From Beggiatoa alba B18LD (GTDB lineage Bacteria > Pseudomonadota > Gammaproteobacteria > Beggiatoales > Beggiatoaceae), in contig NZ_JH600070.1 in NCBI RefSeq assembly GCF_000245015.1, positions 2,961,511 through 3,025,510 on the forward strand: DNA of 64,000 bases. Direction: 5' to 3'. Position numbers and translations under genes: made by a program. Numbering within the stretch: position 1 is the first letter of the stretch; each line of letters starts with the position of its first letter. Shown here piece by piece: positions 57,387 through 64,000 of the stretch. The notes under the pieces were generated by a model. The model was not told where the DNA came from. It did no database searches and was given only the letters and a program-made list of their open reading frames with translations.

Positions 57387-57394
57387 AATTATAT

Positions 57395-58708
57395 ATGCTT
57401 AATCTTTTGTATGATGTTTCTACGTTAGGTATTGCCTACCGCAATCGGTCAACTTTTGGGTTGTCACGGACAACTGAGAGTTTGCTCATGTCGTTGTTAG
57501 CCATGTCTGATGTGAAAGTATTTGCTTCTAGTGATGTTTCTTATAATGTTTGGCTATTTAGTAAATTGTATTTAAAACATGCTCAGTTAGAGGAACAATT
57601 ACCTTGGTTATCAGACTCTTTTAATGCTACTATCCGCGATAAAATGCGACAGTGGTTTTTAAGAGATGCCTTGTTTAATAACTATATAGAAAAATTAAAA
57701 AAAATGGGCATTCTGAAAAATGAAACCCGTGTTTATCAATGGCGTACTAATTTATTAGAAACTCATTTTCGTGGAACACCACGCCATCATTTATCAAATA
57801 TCGATGTTTATCACTCAACTTATCATGCAATTCCTGATGTTATACAGCATCATAAACGAGTTAAAGCCGTTTTAACGGTACATGATATTATTCCAATTTT
57901 GCATCCTGAATGGTGCGGAATGCTTGGTACGGGAGAACAAAAATATTTTCATCCTGAATTTAATTTGCCTGCTGTTTTGGCGAAATTAACGCCGAAAAAT
58001 TGGATAATTTGCCCTTCTCATTCAGCGCGTAATGACCTTTGTGAGTATCTTAAGGGGCGCATTGATGCGGATAAAGTACAAGTAATTCCTTGGGCGGCAT
58101 CGCCTTTATTTCATCCCTGTACCAATACGGATAAATTGGCAACTATTCGGCTAAAATATAAAATTCCTGAAGGGCATTATATTCTCAGTCTTTGTACTAT
58201 TGAACCGCGCAAAAATATTGATACGTTGATTCGTAGTTTTTATCGTTTATTACAACAAGAACAGATAAATGATTTATATCTTGTTTTAGCAGGACCTTTA
58301 GGCTGGGATTACAAAGGGATTTTTCAAGAAGTCCTTAAAAATAAGCAATATGCACGTCGCATTATTTTTACTGGCTATATTGCTGATGAGGATATTGCAA
58401 TGCTCTATAGTAATGCTTTAACTTTTGTTTTTCCTTCACTTTACGAAGGTTTTGGCTTACCTCCCTTAGAAGCAATGCAATGTGCTACGCCCGTGATTTG
58501 TTCAAACAATTCTTCCTTACCCGAAGTGATAGGTGAAGCGGGATTACTAGTCAATCCGCGCGATGAGGAAGCAATAGCGCAAGCCATACTTGAATTATAT
58601 TGTAATGCTGAATTGCGAGCAGACTTAGCCCAGAAAGGTCTAAATCGTTCAAAACTATTTAGCTGGCAACATTGCGCCAAGCAAACGCTGGAGTTTTATC
58701 AAAAATGA
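57395..58708 (+). CDS. GT4-family glycosyltransferase
   Basis: About 437 aa. The C-terminal GT4 domain has the donor-binding motifs TIEPRKNIDTLIRSF near residue 270 and PSLYEGFGLPPLEAM near 365. No membrane segment. I start at ATG 57395: an upstream in-frame start (57347) would read repeat DNA. It begins 9 bp after the exporter stop. Its place in the exporter operon suggests a role in the same pathway; alternatively it is a cell-surface glycan enzyme. Confidence 0.85.
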   Translation: MLNLLYDVSTLGIAYRNRSTFGLSRTTESLLMSLLAMSDVKVFASSDVSYNVWLFSKLYLKHAQLEEQLPWLSDSFNATIRDKMRQWFLRDALFNNYIEKLKKMGILKNETRVYQWRTNLLETHFRGTPRHHLSNIDVYHSTYHAIPDVIQHHKRVKAVLTVHDIIPILHPEWCGMLGTGEQKYFHPEFNLPAVLAKLTPKNWIICPSHSARNDLCEYLKGRIDADKVQVIPWAASPLFHPCTNTDKLATIRLKYKIPEGHYILSLCTIEPRKNIDTLIRSFYRLLQQEQINDLYLVLAGPLGWDYKGIFQEVLKNKQYARRIIFTGYIADEDIAMLYSNALTFVFPSLYEGFGLPPLEAMQCATPVICSNNSSLPEVIGEAGLLVNPRDEEAIAQAILELYCNAELRADLAQKGLNRSKLFSWQHCAKQTLEFYQK

Positions 58709-58775
58709 CCACGAAAGACACGAAAAGCACGAAAACGAAAGATTTTTTTTCGTGTTTTTAGTGATTTTCGTGGAC
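58708..58775. repeat. CACGAAA-type inverted repeat (copy c)
   Basis: Both arms are present, ACCACGAAAGACACGAAAAG and a TTTCGTG..TTTTCGTGGAC arm, separated by a T-run. It lies between the GT4 and radical SAM genes, which converge, and could terminate both. Confidence 0.75.
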
Positions 58776-59732
58776 AACAATTGAGCGTGCAATATTACAA
58801 CCTATACAATGGCTTGGTATTTCCCCTCTTGCTAATTCATCAATTAATTCTTGGCGTGCTTGGTTTATCATTTCCATTGTGATTGTCTCAAGTTCACCCA
58901 AGGCATAAACTTCAGGTTTTATCATGCAACAAGGCGATAAACGCCCCCGTCTATCCATATAAATTCCCGAATCTAGCCAAGGACAGATTGTTAAACGCGA
59001 TTTAAATAATTCATCATAAAAATGCACTTGATTCGAGCGGGTTTGCCAAACCCGTTGCACAATGTCACGGCTCATATACTGATAATAACGTTCACCATGT
59101 TCAGCCGCTGTCATAAATTCTGATTGCATTGCTATATCAACATGTTCAACATAATAAGGCATTCGATTCAACGGTTGGACTGCTACCCCTCCATCTAAGC
59201 CTAAATGCTCATAAAGTGCGTAAATTTCAGGCAAATCATCCAATGTTGATGCAAGTAAAGTAACCGCAAAACCAATGCTTGGGGTTGCTTGTCCTCGTTT
59301 AGTACGTTCTTCTAATAAATGCGTGATGCCGTCCACGATTGCAGGGAGTGAACCGCCACGAATAGCTTTAAATTTTTCTGCATTTGTTGTTTCTAAAGAA
59401 ATTCGAATCGAGCGAATACGACTATTTAAAATTTTTTCTATAACCGATTGCGAAAAACAAGAACCGTTAGTAATCAATGAAATATTGATAGCTTTCGCCT
59501 CAGCTAGCGCAACCATTTCAAAAAAATGTGGATTGAGAAAAGGTTCACCTTCGCCTTGTAGTTCTAAATGTTGAATGTTGGGAAAACGTTGTAGAAATTG
59601 TTGGAAATGGGAGAGGGATAAATGATTTTGTGTCATTTGACGACCACAGCAAAATCCGCAGTGGAAATTGCAGTAGGTTGTTGGTTCTATTTGAGCAAAA
59701 AGGATATTGTCCACGAAAGTCACGAAAAACAC
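58758..59732 (-). CDS. Radical SAM/SPASM-domain enzyme
   Basis: Iron-sulfur enzyme of about 324 aa. The SAM cluster motif CNFHCGFC is near residue 21 and the GEGEPFLNP motif near 60. The C-terminal SPASM-like region holds Cys in CPWLDSGIYMDRRGRLSPCC (about 257-278) and HCIGC near 308. SPASM enzymes commonly modify peptides or mature cofactors. The start is unclear: no ATG precedes the Cys motif, and the only GTG codons (59732, 59723, 59714) are inside the CACGAAA repeat, so repeat DNA may supply the start codon. It is the last of the minus-strand island genes. Confidence 0.88.
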   Translation of the reverse strand: MFFVTFVDNILFAQIEPTTYCNFHCGFCCGRQMTQNHLSLSHFQQFLQRFPNIQHLELQGEGEPFLNPHFFEMVALAEAKAINISLITNGSCFSQSVIEKILNSRIRSIRISLETTNAEKFKAIRGGSLPAIVDGITHLLEERTKRGQATPSIGFAVTLLASTLDDLPEIYALYEHLGLDGGVAVQPLNRMPYYVEHVDIAMQSEFMTAAEHGERYYQYMSRDIVQRVWQTRSNQVHFYDELFKSRLTICPWLDSGIYMDRRGRLSPCCMIKPEVYALGELETITMEMINQARQELIDELARGEIPSHCIGCNIARSIVVHENH

Positions 59733-59739
59733 GAAAAGG
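59709..59739. repeat. CACGAAA-type repeat (copy d)
   Basis: GTCCACGAAAGTCACGAAAA; a single arm, covering the presumed start of the radical SAM gene. Confidence 0.7.
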
Positions 59740-59751
59740 CAAAAGGGGGCG

Positions 59752-60135
59752 TTATAGGATGATGCGTTCTATACTGGCTTTGGGGTAGTCGCCAAAGTTG
59801 ACGAGTAAGCCTAAACGCATTCCAGTGGCTTTTAGATAATTGATGACTTGCGCTTTATTTGCGCCCGTGATGGCAGAAAGGGCTTTAAGTTCAACAATGA
59901 TAGTATCATAACAAATAAAATCAGGTATATAGGTTTTTTGTAATTTATTGCCTTTATAAAAAAGTTGAAGTTCAGGTTGAGCGACAAAAGGAATATGACG
60001 CGCTAATAATTCTTTCATCATACACTCTTGATAAACGGCTTCTAAAAAACCGCATCCCATTTCTCGATAAACTTCAAATACTGCACCTTGTATTTTATAG
60101 CATTCTTCTCTATATAAAAGTTCTCTATTCATCAT
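59752..60135 (-). CDS. GxxExxY-family protein
   Basis: A 127-aa protein with the family motif GCGFLEAVY near residue 27, a PDF..YD motif near 79 and VELKA near 90. This pattern resembles small PD-(D/E)XK nuclease-fold proteins. The family is common in bacteria and has no agreed function. Its position between the glycosyltransferase and the radical SAM gene could be incidental. Confidence 0.8.
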   Translation of the reverse strand: MMNRELLYREECYKIQGAVFEVYREMGCGFLEAVYQECMMKELLARHIPFVAQPELQLFYKGNKLQKTYIPDFICYDTIIVELKALSAITGANKAQVINYLKATGMRLGLLVNFGDYPKASIERIIL

Positions 60136-60139
60136 TATT

Positions 60140-60206
60140 GTCCACGAAAAACACGAAAGGCACGAAAAATAATTCTTTCTTTCGTGTTTTTAGTGCCTTT
60201 CGTGGA
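60140..60206. repeat. CACGAAA-type inverted repeat (copy e)
   Basis: GTCCACGAAAAACACGAAAG and a complementary TTTCGTG..CCTTTCGTGGA arm with a 20-bp loop. It includes the stop codon of the 60190 glycosyltransferase, whose last residues HERH are repeat-encoded. Confidence 0.8.
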
Positions 60207-61413
60207 TAGATTCAATGAATTGACAGGCGTTCACTAAGCCCTTTTCTGCACGAATTTTTTCGCCTAATAATTGAGTTTTATAGCGCGTTTCTTCTGTTAA
60301 AACCTTTGTTTCTAAAACCCGTGCTAATCCATCAACCGTTATTTTATGCGGATGCATCGCCGCACCAATCCCTAAACTTAAAACCCGTTGTGCATTAAAA
60401 AATTGGTCATTGCCTAATGGCTCTATCACCATCGGACAATCATGATGTAACGCCCGCGCAATCGTTCCAATACCACCATGATGCAAAATCACCGCTGTTC
60501 GTGTAAGTAACCAATCTTGTGGCATAAAATCAACGAATTTCACATTATGAGCATCACAATTATCAGACAATAAACTTTCATTAAAATTAGCACAACCTCG
60601 TTGCACGATTAAACGTCGCCCCAATTTTTCCGCCGCTCGCACATGCACCATTAATAATTTTTGCGGGTCAACCACAGGAATACTACTAAAAGTGAGATAT
60701 AACGGTTTATCACTTCCTTCAACAAATTGGCGCAAAGTTTCATCAGGTTGCCATGTTGACCAACTCGGTGCTTGATAAAACCAAAATCCTGTTTGTCGAT
60801 AATGGGCAAAACGGGAGATTGTTTGAGCAAAATGCGAACTTGAGCCTAATAAAGCCCATTCATTTTTTTCATATTCCAACCAATTAAGTGCCTGCTTAAT
60901 CCCTAATTGCGCGCTGATTTCGTTTAAAGTAGGAATAAAAAGTTTTCTGATTGCCTGCGTTTCTTGCGTATTTTGCTCGCTACACTGAAAAAATGGCGTA
61001 ACGGAAGCAGCAAGCCAAGGCAATTGAAACTTTTGCGCCAACATTGCCCCAAACAAATGCCGTTGCAAACCGCAAATGAATAAATCAGCATCAACACAAA
61101 TTTCCACAAGCGTTCGAAAAACAATAGGAAACTCTGTTTGAAAACGCGCTTTTGTCGACTCGAAATGTGCCACAGAAGAAATCTGGGGCATTTGCCACTC
61201 ATCCCAATCGCTTGCTTTTTCTCGCGCCAGCTCTTCAGACAACTCCGCACCACAATCGACAGCCTCAAGTCCTGCGCCTATAACATAATCGTGCATAGAC
61301 TTACGAACTGCCATTCGCACACAATGACCGCGTTGTTGCAAAGCCACGCCGAGCGCGATATAAGGCAAATGGTCGCCATGCGTACCCGAACTAGAAATAA
61401 CAATAATAGCCAT
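60190..61413 (-). CDS. GT1/UGT-like glycosyltransferase A
   Basis: About 407 aa. The N-terminus MAIIVISSSGTHGDHLPYIALG and the C-terminal donor motif HHGGIGTIARALHHDCPMV with GNDQFFNAQRV are typical of the macrolide/antibiotic-type GT1 family. It follows glycosyltransferase B (61455) by 41 bp. The two are clear paralogs, alike in start, length and C-terminal motifs, so a duplication is likely. The acceptor is unknown. Confidence 0.88.
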   Translation of the reverse strand: MAIIVISSSGTHGDHLPYIALGVALQQRGHCVRMAVRKSMHDYVIGAGLEAVDCGAELSEELAREKASDWDEWQMPQISSVAHFESTKARFQTEFPIVFRTLVEICVDADLFICGLQRHLFGAMLAQKFQLPWLAASVTPFFQCSEQNTQETQAIRKLFIPTLNEISAQLGIKQALNWLEYEKNEWALLGSSSHFAQTISRFAHYRQTGFWFYQAPSWSTWQPDETLRQFVEGSDKPLYLTFSSIPVVDPQKLLMVHVRAAEKLGRRLIVQRGCANFNESLLSDNCDAHNVKFVDFMPQDWLLTRTAVILHHGGIGTIARALHHDCPMVIEPLGNDQFFNAQRVLSLGIGAAMHPHKITVDGLARVLETKVLTEETRYKTQLLGEKIRAEKGLVNACQFIESIHERH

Positions 61414-61420
61414 ATTTTAA

Positions 61421-61487
61421 TCCACGAAAAACACGAAAAGCACGAACACACTACCTATCTTTCGTGTTTTTCGTGCCTTTCGTGGAC
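61421..61487. repeat. CACGAAA-type inverted repeat (copy f)
   Basis: TCCACGAAAAACACGAAAAG and the inverse arm TTTCGTG..CGTGGAC. It encodes the last residues HERHEKHER of glycosyltransferase B. Confidence 0.8.
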
Positions 61488-62666
61488 AGCTTCGATGAAT
61501 TGACTTGCCCTTTCCAAACCATTCTCCGCCCGTATTTTCTCGCCCAATTGTCGCACATTATGTCGACAAGATTCCGTCAACACTTTCTGCGTCAACAACC
61601 GCACCAAACCCTCAACCGTCACCTTCTGCGGATGCGCTACTGCACCAATTTCATGCACAAGAACTTGTTTAGCATTAAAAAACTGGTCATTACCATAAGG
61701 CTCAACCAACATGGGGCAATTGTTACGAATAGCACGAGCAAGTGTACCAATCCCACCATGATGAATAATTGCCGAAATGCGAGAAAATAACCAATCATGC
61801 GGAATAAAATCAGTAAAAAATACCGCATCGGGGTCACAATCATCAGGCAACAAACTGACATTAAAATCTGCCCAACCCCGTTGCACCAACAAACCACAGC
61901 CCAACTTAGCCGCCGCACGGACATGAAGCGCAAGCACTGAGCGTGCATCTTGTAACGGTAAACTACTGAAAGATAATAATAAAGGAGAATGAAAACGGTT
62001 TAAAAAGTGCTGTAATGCGCTATCAGCTTGCCACGTTTGCCAGTCCTGTTCTTCATAAAACCAAAAACCTGTTTGCTGATAAAAAGCGTTTATTGGATTG
62101 ACTGAGGAAAAATGAGGACTTGAAGCGAGGATTGCATGATTTTTAGGGATTTCCCAACGAGGTTGTAAGCCTAGTTCCTCAGCAATTTCATTTAATGTCC
62201 GCTCAAAAGCTTGCGTAACTAAGTTAGTTTCTGACAGATAATTGTGTATTGCAGGCATTAATGAGGTTGCAATCCAAGCAATTCCCGTTTTCTGTCCAAT
62301 CAACGCCCCTAAACTTTGCCGTTGATAACCACAAATTAACAAATCAGCATCTACACAAGCTTCAAGTAATTGCTTAAATGCTAAAGGAGTTTCACGCTTT
62401 AAATAAGTTTGCCAGCCTAAAATTTGCGCTTGATATAAAGATGAATCCCAATGATTCCAATCTCTTGCATTTTGCTGTGCCTCTTGCTCCCCCATTCTAA
62501 CGCCACAAAGCACGGTTGCTAAACCAGCGCGAATTGCCAAAGGCATCATAGCCTCATTAATTGCCATTCTCACCTGATGCCCGCGTCGCTGTAAATATTT
62601 ACCCAATTCAACATAAGGCAAATGGTCGCCCAATGTTCCTATTGTAGTAATGACGATAGTAGGCAT
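61455..62666 (-). CDS. GT1/UGT-like glycosyltransferase B
   Basis: 403 aa, paralog of glycosyltransferase A. It starts MPTIVITTIGTLGDHLPYVELG and has the donor motif HHGGIGTLARAIRNNCPML and GNDQFFNAKQV. No signal peptide. It lies 24 bp after the precursor-like ORF. The repeat-encoded C-terminal HERHEKHER tail shows the natural stop was replaced by repeat sequence. The product could be a glycosylated peptide or lipid. Confidence 0.88.
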   Translation of the reverse strand: MPTIVITTIGTLGDHLPYVELGKYLQRRGHQVRMAINEAMMPLAIRAGLATVLCGVRMGEQEAQQNARDWNHWDSSLYQAQILGWQTYLKRETPLAFKQLLEACVDADLLICGYQRQSLGALIGQKTGIAWIATSLMPAIHNYLSETNLVTQAFERTLNEIAEELGLQPRWEIPKNHAILASSPHFSSVNPINAFYQQTGFWFYEEQDWQTWQADSALQHFLNRFHSPLLLSFSSLPLQDARSVLALHVRAAAKLGCGLLVQRGWADFNVSLLPDDCDPDAVFFTDFIPHDWLFSRISAIIHHGGIGTLARAIRNNCPMLVEPYGNDQFFNAKQVLVHEIGAVAHPQKVTVEGLVRLLTQKVLTESCRHNVRQLGEKIRAENGLERASQFIEAVHERHEKHER

Positions 62667-62690
62667 GAAGCAAGTTTTTTTATAAGCGTG

Positions 62691-62984
62691 TTATGGAAAA
62701 AATGCTGTCATGTTCATGGGAAGAAGGGGGTAATGATTACTGGCTTCGTTATTATTTGCACCTATCGCACCTAAATGACTGGTGTAGGAAGAATCAATAT
62801 TCGCTTGAATTTTTACATCACCAATAAGCAAATCTTTCATAAAGGCATCACTAATGGGCACATTAACAGCAGGCAATGTATCCACTCCCCCCGCCATTCT
62901 TTCCAATTCTTCCATCGTCAATTCGCCATCATCTAGTGCGGTTTCAGCTTGAAATTTATCAGATATTGTCATGATTTTTACCAT
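62691..62984 (-). CDS. Candidate double-glycine leader (RiPP-like) precursor peptide
   Basis: A 97-aa ORF (or 93 aa from the inner ATG 62972). The first 33 residues look like a double-glycine leader: acidic, helical, ending LTMEELERMAGG, in the style of Nif11/NHLP leaders. Cleavage after the Gly-Gly would release a core of about 64 residues starting VDTLPAVNVPISD. The core has no Cys but is rich in Asn, Ser, Thr and Ala, with Tyr and two His. Immediately downstream are two glycosyltransferases and further on a radical SAM enzyme; a C39 exporter is in the same island. The start lacks a strong ribosome site. The leader call is by pattern only. Confidence 0.65.
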   Translation of the reverse strand: MVKIMTISDKFQAETALDDGELTMEELERMAGGVDTLPAVNVPISDAFMKDLLIGDVKIQANIDSSYTSHLGAIGANNNEASNHYPLLPMNMTAFFP

Positions 62985-63078
62985 AATTAAAGTTATTGTT
63001 GGAAAATACAGGTAACGTTAAGTCTTTAAAAAAGACAACGCATAAGCCATAAAATTATGATGAATAATAACACCATTA

Positions 63079-64000
63079 TTATAAATCAATATCATGCAAT
63101 CGTACCCATTCAGCAAATAAAGGAACGCGGATTTTCCAGTGTTTCTCATTATCCTGCACGATATACGCATGACGCTTTAAACGGCGTAACGCCTCGCGAT
63201 GACTGGGTGGTTCTTGGTTAATAAGTTGGCGCACGGTTTCGCGACAGGTTTCTTGCTCACAAAATTGCGTCCAAAAGACTGATTGAGGCATTACGCCAGA
63301 ATCTAAGGCAATTTCTACCGCCTTATCTAAATCCGTTTGCGTCATTTGGCGACGATTATCACGATTTGCATAATCAACTAAATTTTGACAAATAAGTTGT
63401 AATAAATGCGGATGTCCTTGTGTTAAATCATAAAGTTGTTGCACTACTTCAGCAGGATATTGCAAGTTTTTAACAGGTTCAGTAATTAAGCGTTTACTGT
63501 CTGTTTCGCTTAAATAATCTACTGTTAGCGTTTGCGCTTGAACAAAATAATCACTCCAGCGCGGATTCTCTAACTCATCTAAATAAGCTGAACCAATCAA
63601 TAAAAAAACAATACGGTTTTGTCGTTGTAAAAAGCTCCGTATAGCGGCTAATAATCGCCCGCCAGTATCTGGGGATTTGCGAAAAATATCAGTGTGCAAC
63701 ATTTCATATTCATCCAGCGCGAAAATGATTTTTTTCGCTTGGTGTTCGCTTTCACGGAATAAATAGGCTTCTAACGTTGCCCAATCATCTAACCAGTTGC
63801 CTGTTGGTTGCCACGCCTCCGTTATTGTTAGGTGCATTTTTTCGTTAAATTGCTGATATAAATTAGTAAGCCAACTTTCTACCGTTGCAAATTTTGCATT
63901 TTGTAAATCTTGCGTAATCACTAAAAACCGACTGCCCAGTAAATCGGGCAAAAAGTTTAATAAACTGGTTTTTCCGACGCGCCGTTGTCCCCGAATCAGA
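63079..64000 (-). CDS. AAA ATPase, partial (cut by window end)
   Basis: The reading frame runs past base 64000 and includes GQRRVGKTSLL (Walker A) near the window edge. Downstream are a Walker-B-like KKIIFALDEYE, a sensor-like VFLLIGSAYL and an ORC/Cdc6-type C-terminal winged-helix region. At least 307 aa are visible. It may belong to STAND or mobile-element ATPases. Whether it belongs to the peptide island cannot be decided here; it lies 94 bp upstream of the precursor ORF on the same strand. Confidence 0.75.
   Translation of the reverse strand, partial: LIRGQRRVGKTSLLNFLPDLLGSRFLVITQDLQNAKFATVESWLTNLYQQFNEKMHLTITEAWQPTGNWLDDWATLEAYLFRESEHQAKKIIFALDEYEMLHTDIFRKSPDTGGRLLAAIRSFLQRQNRIVFLLIGSAYLDELENPRWSDYFVQAQTLTVDYLSETDSKRLITEPVKNLQYPAEVVQQLYDLTQGHPHLLQLICQNLVDYANRDNRRQMTQTDLDKAVEIALDSGVMPQSVFWTQFCEQETCRETVRQLINQEPPSHREALRRLKRHAYIVQDNEKHWKIRVPLFAEWVRLHDIDL

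Noticed and set aside
52442-61487. CRISPR array made of CACGAAA repeats
   Set aside because: Repeats are inverted, irregularly spaced by genes of over 1 kb and of unequal length, with no cas genes.

Overview
The window looks like chromosomal DNA of a low-GC gammaproteobacterium, most likely a filamentous sulfur bacterium of the Beggiatoa/Thiotrichales type. This is an inference from family content (RpoH, HscBA-Fdx, Ccm system I, clpP-clpX-lon-hupB, waaC, large secreted RCC1-repeat proteins, HAMP-PAS-GGDEF-EAL) and from dense intergenic palindromic repeats. No 16S rRNA is present, so the genus is not proven.

Layout. 0-6.8 kb: rpoH with a clear sigma-70 promoter, a partial isc operon (iscA-hscB-hscA-fdx plus an unknown 184-aa gene), and a divergent lone gspL. 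6.8-11.4 kb: a repeat-rich stretch with a 56-aa ORF, a degenerate JAMM-like protein and a membrane GGDEF-EAL protein. 11.4-20.5 kb: a 2124-aa secreted RCC1-repeat protein divergent from an XRE regulator carrying an NBR1-Ig-like domain, then rtcB preceded by a mini-ORF and hairpin, and tRNA-Val(CAC). 20.6-23.4 kb: a partner-switching cassette (STAS protein, HATPase kinase, CBS-PP2C phosphatase). 23.7-30.2 kb: DUF2788, a Pro/Tyr-rich exported protein, DUF190-fluC, orphan oppBC-type permeases, a CcoI-type copper ATPase and initiator tRNA. 30.4-36.0 kb: ccmC-D-E-F and ppiD. 36.4-43.5 kb: tRNA-Asp, tRNA-Val(TAC), then hupB, lon, clpX, clpP, tig (all minus strand), tRNA-Leu and tRNA-Lys. 43.7-48.6 kb: waaC, a PIG-L deacetylase and a STAS-cheR-cheD-cheB cluster. 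49-50.5 kb: an Fae-family protein whose usual catalytic His appears replaced, and a mercaptopyruvate sulfurtransferase.

50.8-63 kb is the most unusual part and resembles a peptide natural-product (RiPP-like) island. On the plus strand it has a secreted protein, a truncated NHLM/HlyD-like adaptor, a 1,439-aa fusion of the two NHLM-type ABC exporter subunits with an N-terminal C39 peptidase, and a GT4 glycosyltransferase. On the minus strand, converging on these, are a 97-aa precursor-like ORF with a double-glycine leader, two paralogous GT1-type glycosyltransferases, a GxxExxY protein and a radical SAM/SPASM enzyme. A simple working model is synthesis of a leader peptide, tailoring by radical SAM and/or sugar transfer, leader removal at Gly-Gly by the C39 domain, and export. 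Nearly every gene junction in this island carries the same CACGAAA-type inverted repeat, which also supplies gene ends. The window closes inside an AAA ATPase gene that continues past base 64000.
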